A stretch of DNA of 64,000 bases, taken from assembly GCF_900105555.1 (NCBI RefSeq), contig NZ_FNTZ01000001.1, positions 1,054,001-1,118,000 of the forward strand, read 5' to 3'. The position numbers and the translations under genes were made by a program. The notes below the pieces were generated by a model. The model searched no databases. It had not been told where the DNA came from and saw only the letters and a list, made by a program, of their open reading frames with translations. Every line of letters starts with the position of its first letter. Within the stretch, counting starts at the first letter, position 1. This DNA is from Pseudomonas coleopterorum (lineage in GTDB: Bacteria > Pseudomonadota > Gammaproteobacteria > Pseudomonadales > Pseudomonadaceae). Positions 53,636-62,227 of the stretch are shown here, piece by piece.

Positions 53636-56600
53636 TCAAGTGCGCACGGCCGCCATGGCCGCCTGGCCAACCGCCTGCCAGTCGGCCTCGGGGCTGTCGG
53701 CGCTCAAGGCGCAGGCTTGCAGTAAGGTCGCGCCGTTGAGGCCGGTCTGCAGCGCGATACCTTGGGCACGGCGCAGCCAGTCCAGGTGGGCGACGGTTTT
53801 GGCGATGCCCTGGGGCAGCGTCGCGGTCAGTACGGCGACGTCATCGAGGTTCCAGCCCAGCAGGCTGGCGGCAGCCGTGTTGCATTGCTCGGCCTGGGCG
53901 GCCAGCTGGCGCTTGCCGGGGCGTTTGGAAACGGCGGTGTTGGCCAGCTCCAGATAACCCAGCAGGTCTTCCTCAGGTTGCCCGAGAGTGCTGAACAGAT
54001 CGTCGTAGGCCTTGAGCAGGTGCAGAGTTTGCAGGGTGTGCGGCCACAGCCTTTCGGCGCCCAGCCACTGCGGGTTGGCCAGAAAAGTGCGCAAAGCGCG
54101 CTCGCCGGTCTTCGCCCAGACGATGGCACCGGCTGCGCAACTGATGTGTTGCAGGTGCTGCAGGATGGCGTCGATGTGCGTCTGCACTGGTTCGCCGTCG
54201 GCAGGCCAGGCCTCGACCATTCGGTACAGCAGCGCTTGCGGCGTCACTTGGGTCCAGTGGCCGGCCAGCAGTGCCTGCGCGGGCAGCAGGCCAGTGTGCT
54301 CTTGCAGGAAGCCTTCGATCAGGCGTTGCTGACGGGTGAGGTTGTCCATCAGCCAGTCGGCCAGGCGAGCTGCGGTCGGTGCGACGGCATCGGCGGCCAG
54401 GGGCAAGGTTGAACACAGCGCTTGCGCTCGGCCCAGCAACTGGGCGTGATCGCTGTCAGGCGATGTGAACGCAAGGGAGGTGACGAAGCCACTGCTGCTG
54501 ATCAGCGTCTTGCCTCGTAGGTGGGCGTACCAATCGATCACGGTGCCATCGGCTTGGGTGGGCAGATTCAGTTTGCCCACCTCCGTAGCGGTTATAGCCT
54601 GGGCGAACGCGTCGGCGGCCAGTTGCTGCAGCCTGTCCAGCAGTGCAGTCGTGGTCATGGTAGTGCCAGTGGAGTCGAGCAGCGCGCGCAGTGCCGCTAC
54701 CGTCAGCTTGTGCGACGTGAGCCAGCGTACAGTCCAGTCCATGCGCATCAGTACATCCAGAACGTCTACGCCAGGGGCAGCGTCGCGCGACAGCATTTGT
54801 CCCTTGGCCACCAGGCGTCGGAACTCAGCGCCACCCAGTAGCGCCAGCAACCATTGGCTGTCCTCGACGGTGAGGGCGAACAGGCGTGCGATTCGTGCCT
54901 GCCGATACAGCGAGGAAACGAACGCCAGGCTGCGTGTTGGCGTACCGACGTAAGCCGAAGTATCTGCAACGAGACGGCCCAATGCGTCAGCACCACCCGA
55001 CAAGGCCAGCGCAGTGCACAGTTGATGCACGGTTTGCTGTGTGGCCCTGTCGGCGGTATCAAGCCTCAAAGGCTGCTGGTCCAGCACCAGCGGAGCATCG
55101 AACAGGACCGGCGTATTGAACACCTGATCGAACATGGCTGGCTTGCCATCGCAAGCGTAGGGATTGACCTCGCATACCAGCGCCGCAAGCTCCCGTGCGG
55201 TCAGGTCGTAGTGGCGATTGAAGTAGCGGTAGGCACCGAGCAATCGCAGTGTGTTTGCATTGAGCTGCAAGCCGGCGTTGTCACCTTCGCTGCGCATGCC
55301 TGCCACGATCAGGTTGTCCAGTTCGGGGAACGGCATACGGGTCAAGCGCTGGAGGCGAATCATGCGTTGCAGGCGGTCGAGTCTGTCGGGGGAGAGATTA
55401 CGAATGCGCGCCGGAGGGCCCTGCTCGATACTCATGCTGTTTTTATAAATGTCATCCAGACTCGGCAGGTTGTTATCCAGCCCGCCAGAGCCATTGACGT
55501 AGCGTGCGCCGGCGTCCATGGGCTTGGGTGCAGGGTTGGCGGGGTTCGCGCTGGTGATGATGTAGTGCAGGCGCGGGCAGTTGACCGATACCTTGGGTGC
55601 CGCCGATCCCAAGGCCAGCGCCTGTTCGATGTCATCGGCGTCCAGGCCGGTGTGGTTCATGAAGACGGTCAAGGTTGCCGACGACAGCCGTTGGCTGGAG
55701 TGCTCTTGCACGCCCAAGTGCGTTTGCAAGTAACGTTTTTGCCGGTCGCTGAAGAGCCAGTTCGAGGCGTGCAGCTCCACTTCCAGACGCTGCAACACTT
55801 TATGCTCGTGACCATAGACGTCGAACACCAACGTGGCTGAATGATCACTGCTCAGGTCCACGTCCGGATTGTCTTCAGGCTTCATGACGACCGCCAGGCA
55901 TCTGGCATATGAGCTGACGCCGGTGGTGGGTGCATTGATCGAACGGGCCTGCGGTTCGGTGCGCCTGAAGAAGTGCGTGTAAGCCCGGACCTTTACGGTT
56001 TTTTCGCCTTCGCTTCCGCTCAGCTTGACGGTGATCAAGGTGTCAGTGTCATCGGCGGCTGCAGCACTCGTCGTGGCTACGGGGGTGCAATCGATCACTG
56101 AAGGCTGGGCTTGGAGCAGCACGTAGGTCGTCTGGGTACTCCAGACTATCGCCTCGCTGTACGAAGGAGAGACCCAAGGCTGGTTGGACGTCGAAAGGTC
56201 AGTCAGATTGATATCGAAACTCGGAAACTGCGCGGGTCCAAGCAATAACTGCTGATGGGAAGGACTGACTTGGCTCAGCAGGCACAGCGCGTCGTTGGAG
56301 CCATAGGCAGCTTCACTCAGGCCGGGCGTATGCGTGCTGATGTGATAATTGATCTCGCCCAGGCGTGGCTTTTCACCACTCAACGCCAGACTCACCTGCT
56401 GATGCGCAAAGTGATACGGGAAGACGAACGGATGTTTCTTCTAGGCCAGCAGTTGCTGCACCGGCCGCACATCACCTTTTTCGGTTTGATACCGGTCGAT
56501 GCCATGGGTCAGCACGTCGTTGACCAGGTCCAGCATGGGGCGGCTCTGGTAGGTGCTTTGCTCGTCGATCACCAGTTTGTCCAGATCGGGACGACGCACG

Positions 56601-57163
56601 GCCAGAGGGATACGCTTGGGCGATGTGGAAGCGCCTTCGATTTCATGGGCAGCGAAGCGGCGCAGCGACCTCAGGTAGGCCACTGGACCGTCCATGGCTT
56701 CGATGGCGCCGACCTTGCAGAACTGGTCCCAGTTTTCCTTGAACAGGTTGGGGTAGCTGGGGCCGATGTCGACCAAAGCGCGGACGCCAGCCTGCGGGGC
56801 GATCGATGGCAGGTCGCGGCCTGACGACACGCTCTCCTCGCGATAGGAGCGGGCGATCTGAGTGGCGTAGCACAGGGCATTGTCGTAGGCCATTTCACCG
56901 TCGGCGTCGCTCAGGGTGCGCACCTGGCCGGCGAAGGCTTTCTTAGGTTGACGGATGATGTCGAACACCGAGCTGTAGCCCAGCTTCGGCATGGCCTCGG
57001 CGAAGCTGAGTCGGCCATCCAGAGCACGGGTTTGCGGGGTGGCGGGCACCAGGTTTTCGAACAGTGGGTTGTAGACAGGCTCGGGTTGTGCCGGCAGATC
57101 GATTTCGGGGGTCAGGTCTTCGTCGTTGTCGAAGATCGGGTCGGGCAGTTCAGGCGTGTTCAC
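53636..57163 (-). pseudogene. Tc toxin subunit A, N-terminal half, second copy interrupted by an amber codon
   Basis: The frame encodes a 1175-residue TcaA-like protein colinear with the one at 44999-48508, but codon 241 is TAG (bases 56441-56443, minus strand), where the intact paralogue has GAG (Glu, in QLLAEKKHPFV). The frame is open on both sides of this single change. As it stands, translation would yield a ~240-residue VRP1-like fragment; the next in-frame ATG (56395) has no evident ribosome site. The start was set at GTG 57163 (NTPELPDPIF); an ATG at 57322 overlaps the TcC stop as TAATG and would add 53 Pro-rich residues. The C-terminal end resembles the paralogue (DWQAVGQAAMAA). Confidence 0.85.
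56348..57071. repeat. 724-bp near-identical direct repeat, copy 2
   Basis: Partner of 47693-48416, covering the N-terminal region of the interrupted TcA-N gene. The amber mutation lies inside this block, near its left end where the mismatches are densest. Confidence 0.9.
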
Positions 57164-57222
57164 GGTTCGCACTCGTTCAGGGAAATCACAGCCCGACGTT
57201 TTACGGTGCGCGGGTACCGGGC

Positions 57223-57266
57223 GGTATCCGTAGAAGTGATAGGTAGGCAAGGCTTCCAGGTGCGTG
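57223..57266. promoter_or_regulatory. Conserved upstream element, copy 2 (before the first TcA-N gene)
   Basis: GGTATCC-N4-AAGTGATAG-N-TAGGCAAG, then GTGCGTG after an 8-bp insertion relative to copy 1. It lies 60-100 bases upstream of the GTG start of the TcA-N gene, the same relative position as copy 1 before TcB. Confidence 0.55.
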
Positions 57267-57282
57267 TAAGGCGGGGGAGGAG

Positions 57283-57316
57283 GCGGCAAGCGGCCCCGTC
57301 CGGGGCCGCTTGCCGC
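57283..57316 (-). terminator. Strong hairpin directly after the TcC gene
   Basis: A perfect 15-bp GC-rich stem (arms GCGGCAAGCGGCCCC / GGGGCCGCTTGCCGC, loop GTCC) starts six bases after the TcC stop codon. No T-run follows on the minus strand, so it may be an mRNA stabiliser or a partial terminator that sets the TcC to TcA ratio. Confidence 0.6.
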
Positions 57317-57321
57317 GATCA

Positions 57322-60231
57322 TTACGCTGCCTTCAGGCTGACCTTGCGATGATTGACCACGCGGGCGGCCTTGGAAAAAAGGCTTGTGACCTGGCGATTG
57401 ACCTGCCTCTTGAACAACCCGGTGGTTGTGTTTTCAACCTTAACGATGCTTGGGGCGTTCAGCAGACTTTGATAGTGAATACCCCATTGTCGGGTTGCAC
57501 GGTCGTAACGCATGAAGGCCGAGCCCCTTGTATTCTGCACGGTGTTGCCGTCGCTGCCTTGGTGGTAGCCGTAATCGGTGTACTCCATGGCATTGACCAT
57601 CCCGCGACCATGTTCGGCTTTGCTCAGGTCGTTGTACTCGGCGTCTTCCTGTCCGCCTTGGACATGCCGCACCCGCAGCGTCTGGTCGTTCATCTGGTCG
57701 ACGGCCAGGCTACAGCCGCTGAAGCCTGGGGTGAACAGCAATTCCGGCTCGATTGGGCTTGGGTGAATGGGAATGTCCACATAGCCACCCTGAGGTGCCC
57801 AATAGGCGTATTCACTGGACGCTCCATGCTGGCCAGCGCTGGGGTTGATGATGATCAAGGCGTTGAAGCTTCTGCCCTGATCGGTCACCTTGAGCGCACC
57901 GAGGAATAATTCGCCCCCACCGTGAACGTTGTTCAGTACGGTTTTTGCTTCGTCGGGAATGGACATCTTCTGCAGGTTGATCAGATCCGTCAGCAGGGGC
58001 TCGGAGGCCTGGCTGACGTCGCTCACGGCTTCACGCAGTGGCACCGGTTGTGGGTTCGAGGTCAGCATCGCTAAAGCATCGGGCTGCGGCGCGGGTATCG
58101 AGGCGCCTTCAAGATCGCGGTTTTTACCGGTACGCAGCTTCGGTGCGTACAGCCCGTCAGGCTGCTGGGCACCGGTGGGCTCCAGGCCTTCGGCATCGCG
58201 TAGCGTCATGGGGTTGTTGCGGACCATCCTGAACAGGTTCAAGCCATCGATGGTGCCAGCGGGGTCGGCGCTCAGCCAGCGACAGGCCCACGGCTGGTAA
58301 TAGCGCTGGCCGTAGTAATACAGTCCGGTGGCGTCGCATGCTTTGCCCGAATAGCGAACGGTCTTGTAGCTGGCCTCCAGTTGGTTGCGTGCCGTCCACA
58401 TGGCGGTGCCGCCAAACGGGTAATACTCTTCGCGGCTGATCAGGGCGCCCTCGCCATCGAGTTCCAGCCCGCCGCTACCAATCAGATCGTCATAGCTGTA
58501 CCGCAGGACGCCGTTGTCGACGCCGTCCGGCTTGCCCTGCGTCCATAGCAGCGCTCGAAGCTGGCCACTGCCTGGCGTACCGACGCTGATCGTCTGCCAC
58601 TCTTGCATGAGGGTTTCGCCGACATGCTGGGTATGCAGTTCGATATCTTTCAAGTACAGCGTACGTCGGGTCTGGCGCTGGGTGCCGCCTTCAGCGCTGG
58701 CCAGTTTGCCGATGCGTTGCCCGTCTGCGGTGTATCGGTAGCGTTCGTCGTCGGACCTCTGATCGTCGCGGCACAGCGCGGTGACGCTTTGCAACTGACC
58801 GTCGGGTGTCCAGCTCATGAGTTGACCGGGTCGTAGCTGGAGTTGATGGCCGGCGGCGTCGAACAGGCAGTCAATCTGCGTCGAGTCCTCGCTCAGCTCG
58901 CCCGGCACGGCCCGGTTGCTGTGAGTCGCAACGGTGATATGGCGGGTGTAGTTGTTACCGCTGGCCGGTGCGCTGTGGCGCAGGCGAACAAGGTTGCCTG
59001 CGCGGTCGTATTGGTAGGTTCGGGTGTACAACGTCGCGGCACCATCGTCGAGCAACAGCGGCATGCCTGGTGCGCCCTGACGTGAGTGGCTGGCACATTC
59101 GCGACCGCTGGCGCTGACCAACTGGTAGAGGCTGTCGTAGATGAAGCGGCTCTGCGCCGGCACCTGCTGGTTACGCCAGTAACGGGTGGCTTGCGCCTGG
59201 TCGTCCACCGCCGTCACGTTGCCGGCTGGATCATAGCGGTAGTGCAAGTCTTGCAGGCACTGGGCCCCAAGCCGATGGCCAGCCGGACGCTCGACGCGAA
59301 CGCCGATCAGACGCAAGTTACAAGGATCGTAGGTGAAGGTGCTGAGCACGCCATTACCCTGCTCCTTGCGCAGCAGTGGGCCGCTCCCACTGTAGTGCTG
59401 GGTAATCACCACCGGTTGTTCGACCTGTCCGTCGAGGTGCAGCCAGCTGGCCTTTTGCAGGCCAAGCCGGTCGTAGGCGAAGCGCTGGCGGTGCAACTGC
59501 GGGTCGATCTGCATGATCAGTGTATCGGTGGCGTCGAGCTGATACTGGTGGGTGAAAGCGTCGGTTTCCAGCAGTGCGTTCCACGCATGTTCATCAGAAC
59601 CCTGCCAGTTCGCGTCACGGTCATCGCGCAACAGTCGGCGGCTTTCACATAAGACTGTGCCATTGATACTCATGGCTGAACGCTGGTGCTGGCCGCCCGT
59701 GTCGTAGTGCACGACACAACGACCACTCAGGTTGAGTGCTTGCATGGAGGCACTTGGGGCTGCCCAGATGAACCTCTCGATCACCTTGCCCGCGCCGGGC
59801 TCGGTGTGTTCGGTGAGGGTGCTTGTGCGGTCGGCTGGCTGGCCCGCCAGATAAGCCCAAGTGTGTTTGACGCCAGTGGCGGACAGGCTGACTGCCGGTC
59901 TGCTCAACGCGTCATACAACCGGTATTGCCTGCCGGCATCGACGCTGTCGCTGCTCAACACCTTGCCCGTCAGGGAACGCTGGTAGCGAATATTGGGCGC
60001 GCAGTTGCCATCCCGCCGGGCCTGGGCGTACAGGCGCGGATCGATGGAAGCGAGGTGCTGACCCGAGGCGCTGAATGTATGCCGGGTGATGCGCGCATCG
60101 AGGGTTCCCAATTGCTCGGGACTGCGGTGGTACAGAACCTCGGCCACGGCCAGCCCTCGGCCGTCGATGACGTTGAGCCTTGGGGTGTTCTTGAAGGTGC
60201 TGTACGACGGGGAACGGTTCGAGTCCGTCAT
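57322..60231 (-). CDS. Tc toxin subunit C (TccC-like RHS protein) with variable C-terminal effector
   Basis: A 969-residue TcC. Residues ~1-655 are RHS/YD repeats (YRYDPAGNVTAVDD, YQYDRAGNLVRLRH) forming the lower part of the cocoon. The RHS core motif starts at D656-P-A-G and ends DAEGL (D679-L683), the autoproteolysis site after which the effector is released. The hypervariable effector is residues ~684-969 (about 286). It contains FSGC (Cys840) and, 16 residues later, His856 in RVRHVQGG, a pattern seen in CNF1/BLF1-type glutamine deamidases; this function is inference. First gene of the Tc locus; promoter must lie in 60232-60326. Confidence 0.92.
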   Translation of the reverse strand: MTDSNRSPSYSTFKNTPRLNVIDGRGLAVAEVLYHRSPEQLGTLDARITRHTFSASGQHLASIDPRLYAQARRDGNCAPNIRYQRSLTGKVLSSDSVDAGRQYRLYDALSRPAVSLSATGVKHTWAYLAGQPADRTSTLTEHTEPGAGKVIERFIWAAPSASMQALNLSGRCVVHYDTGGQHQRSAMSINGTVLCESRRLLRDDRDANWQGSDEHAWNALLETDAFTHQYQLDATDTLIMQIDPQLHRQRFAYDRLGLQKASWLHLDGQVEQPVVITQHYSGSGPLLRKEQGNGVLSTFTYDPCNLRLIGVRVERPAGHRLGAQCLQDLHYRYDPAGNVTAVDDQAQATRYWRNQQVPAQSRFIYDSLYQLVSASGRECASHSRQGAPGMPLLLDDGAATLYTRTYQYDRAGNLVRLRHSAPASGNNYTRHITVATHSNRAVPGELSEDSTQIDCLFDAAGHQLQLRPGQLMSWTPDGQLQSVTALCRDDQRSDDERYRYTADGQRIGKLASAEGGTQRQTRRTLYLKDIELHTQHVGETLMQEWQTISVGTPGSGQLRALLWTQGKPDGVDNGVLRYSYDDLIGSGGLELDGEGALISREEYYPFGGTAMWTARNQLEASYKTVRYSGKACDATGLYYYGQRYYQPWACRWLSADPAGTIDGLNLFRMVRNNPMTLRDAEGLEPTGAQQPDGLYAPKLRTGKNRDLEGASIPAPQPDALAMLTSNPQPVPLREAVSDVSQASEPLLTDLINLQKMSIPDEAKTVLNNVHGGGELFLGALKVTDQGRSFNALIIINPSAGQHGASSEYAYWAPQGGYVDIPIHPSPIEPELLFTPGFSGCSLAVDQMNDQTLRVRHVQGGQEDAEYNDLSKAEHGRGMVNAMEYTDYGYHQGSDGNTVQNTRGSAFMRYDRATRQWGIHYQSLLNAPSIVKVENTTTGLFKRQVNRQVTSLFSKAARVVNHRKVSLKAA

Positions 60232-60326
60232 GATGGAATTGCTCCTATGGCAAAACCATCCTTTTTAGGTTCACGTCGCGGCTGGGGATACTGTCAGATG
60301 TGCCAGCTAGACAAATCGGCTGAAAC

Positions 60327-60356
60327 GAAAAAGCCCGGCACAAGGCTGGGCTTTTC
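60327..60356 (-). terminator. Rho-independent terminator after the fumarase gene
   Basis: Read on the minus strand, AAAGCCCAGC - CTTGT - GCCGGGCTTT is followed by TTCGTTT. It starts ~18 bases after the fumarase stop and separates that gene from the Tc locus. Confidence 0.88.
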
Positions 60357-60373
60357 CAAGTCGCAGGCGACCC

Positions 60374-61897
60374 TTACTGCACTTCCACCGCCAGGCTTTC
60401 GGCGATCTTGCTCTGCCAGATCGCAGGTCCGGTGATGTGCACCGATTCACCTTTGCTGTCGACTGCAACGGTCACGGGCATGTCCTTGACGTCGAACTCG
60501 TAGATGGCTTCCATGCCCAGCTCTTCGAAGGCCACCACGCGCGATTTCTTGATGGCCTGGGCCACCAGGTAGGCGGCGCCGCCCACGGCCATCAGGTACA
60601 CGGCCTTGTGATCCTTGATCGCTTCGATGGCGGTCGGGCCACGCTCGGATTTGCCGATCATGCCCAGCAGGCCGGTCTGGTCGAGGATCTGCCGAGTGAA
60701 CTTGTCCATCCGCGTGGCCGTGGTCGGGCCAGCCGGACCGACTACTTCTTCGCGCACCGGATCGACTGGGCCGACGTAGTAGATGAAACGGCCCTTGAGG
60801 TCCACCGGCAGGGTTTCACCTCTGTTCAGCATCTCGACCATGCGCTTGTGCGCAGCGTCGCGACCGGTGAGCATCTTGCCATTGAGCAGGATGGTCTCGC
60901 CGGGCTGCCAACTTTGCACTTCTTCAGGCGTCAGCGTGTCGAGGTTGACGCGGCGAGCCGACGGGCCGGCTTCCCAGACGATTTCCGGGTAGGCGTCCAG
61001 GTCCGGCGCTTCCAGTTCGGCCGGGCCGCTGCCATCGAGCACGAAGTGGGCGTGACGGGTCGCGGCGCAGTTGGGGATCATGCACACCGGCAGCGAGGCG
61101 GCGTGGGTCGGGTAGTCCATGATCTTCACGTCGAGCACGGTGGTCAGGCCGCCCAGGCCCTGAGCGCCGATGCCCAGTTGATTAACCTTGTCGAACAGCT
61201 CCAGGCGGATCTCTTCGATACGGTTCTGCGGGCCGCGGGCCTTGAGCTCGTGGATGTCGATGGACTCCATCAACACTTCCTTGGCCATCACCGCCGCCTT
61301 CTCGGCCGTGCCGCCGATACCAATGCCGAGCATGCCCGGCGGGCACCAGCCCGCACCCATGGTCGGCACGGTCTTCAACACCCAGTCGACGATCGAGTCG
61401 GACGGGTTGAGCATGGCCATCTTCGACTTGTTCTCGGAGCCGCCACCCTTGGCCGCCACGTCCACTTCCACGGTGTTGCCGGGAACGATGGAGTAGTGGA
61501 TCACCGCCGGGGTGTTGTCCTTGGTGTTCTTACGAGCGCCGGCCGGGTCGGCCAGGATCGAGGCGCGCAGGACGTTTTCCGGCAGGTTGTAGGCGCGACG
61601 CACGCCCTCGTTGATCATGTCGTCCAGGCCCATGGTGGCGCCGTCCCAGCGCACGTCCATGCCCACGCGCACGAACACGGTGACGATGCCGGTGTCCTGG
61701 CAGATCGGCCGGTGGCCGGTGGCGCACATGCGCGAGTTGATCAGGATCTGGGCGATGGAGTCGCGCGCCGCCGGGGACTCTTCACGCAGGTAGGCCTGGT
61801 GCATGGCCTGGATGAAGTCCACGGGGTGGTAATAGGAAATGAATTGCAGGGCGTCGGCGACGCTCTGAATCAGGTCGTCTTGTTTGATCACGGTCAT
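60374..61897 (-). CDS. Class I fumarate hydratase ([4Fe-4S], FumA/B type)
   Basis: A 507-residue iron-sulfur fumarase converting fumarate to malate in the TCA cycle. The N-terminal catalytic domain shows SRMCATGHRPICQDTG (cluster Cys) and GAGWCPPGMLGIGIGGT; the C-terminal beta domain starts near residue 370 with DAAHKRM and GPTTATRMD. ATG 61897 (MTVIKQDDLIQS) is the family start; the upstream 48 codons are non-family. In P. aeruginosa the orthologous gene also neighbours the sadC and ferredoxin-reductase genes. Confidence 0.95.
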   Translation of the reverse strand: MTVIKQDDLIQSVADALQFISYYHPVDFIQAMHQAYLREESPAARDSIAQILINSRMCATGHRPICQDTGIVTVFVRVGMDVRWDGATMGLDDMINEGVRRAYNLPENVLRASILADPAGARKNTKDNTPAVIHYSIVPGNTVEVDVAAKGGGSENKSKMAMLNPSDSIVDWVLKTVPTMGAGWCPPGMLGIGIGGTAEKAAVMAKEVLMESIDIHELKARGPQNRIEEIRLELFDKVNQLGIGAQGLGGLTTVLDVKIMDYPTHAASLPVCMIPNCAATRHAHFVLDGSGPAELEAPDLDAYPEIVWEAGPSARRVNLDTLTPEEVQSWQPGETILLNGKMLTGRDAAHKRMVEMLNRGETLPVDLKGRFIYYVGPVDPVREEVVGPAGPTTATRMDKFTRQILDQTGLLGMIGKSERGPTAIEAIKDHKAVYLMAVGGAAYLVAQAIKKSRVVAFEELGMEAIYEFDVKDMPVTVAVDSKGESVHITGPAIWQSKIAESLAVEVQ

Positions 61898-62147
61898 GGG
61901 GCGCGCTCCTCTTGGTGGGGAACATTCGTTAAGAAAGCGGGTCAGGTCTAGCCTGGCGCACGGCTTTCGAGGTGCGTCAACGTGTAGCAGGTTGGCGCGA
62001 AAAAGGCGCGGCAGTATAGCGCGGCTGAACCGAGCTGACACGCTGGATCGATGGAGTGGCGTGGGGTTGAGGCCGATACACCGTTGGTCCGATACCCGGT
62101 AGACTTCGTCGAGCTCTCCAGAATTGAATAGTTATTTGACCCCTTGG

Positions 62148-62188
62148 CCATTATTATGGCATCACACCTTTGCACTGTTACGGTGCAA
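62148..62188. promoter_or_regulatory. Two adjacent palindromes upstream of the diguanylate cyclase
   Basis: GCCAT-TATT-ATGGC (62148-62161) and TTGCAC-N7-GTGCAA (62170-62188) lie 40-80 bases upstream of the probable GTG start. They may be binding sites for dimeric regulators of the fumarase/cyclase divergent promoter region. The rest of the 61898-62227 gap shows nothing definite. Confidence 0.4.
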
Positions 62189-62227
62189 TCAGGGGATGGA
62201 TTCCCGTTCAGCACAGCGAGTCTGCGA

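Noticed and set aside
56441..56443. Programmed amber read-through or pyrrolysine in the TcA-N gene
   Set aside because: No pyrrolysine system is known in Pseudomonas, no stop-codon context element is visible, and the intact paralogue has Glu; a plain nonsense mutation is simpler.
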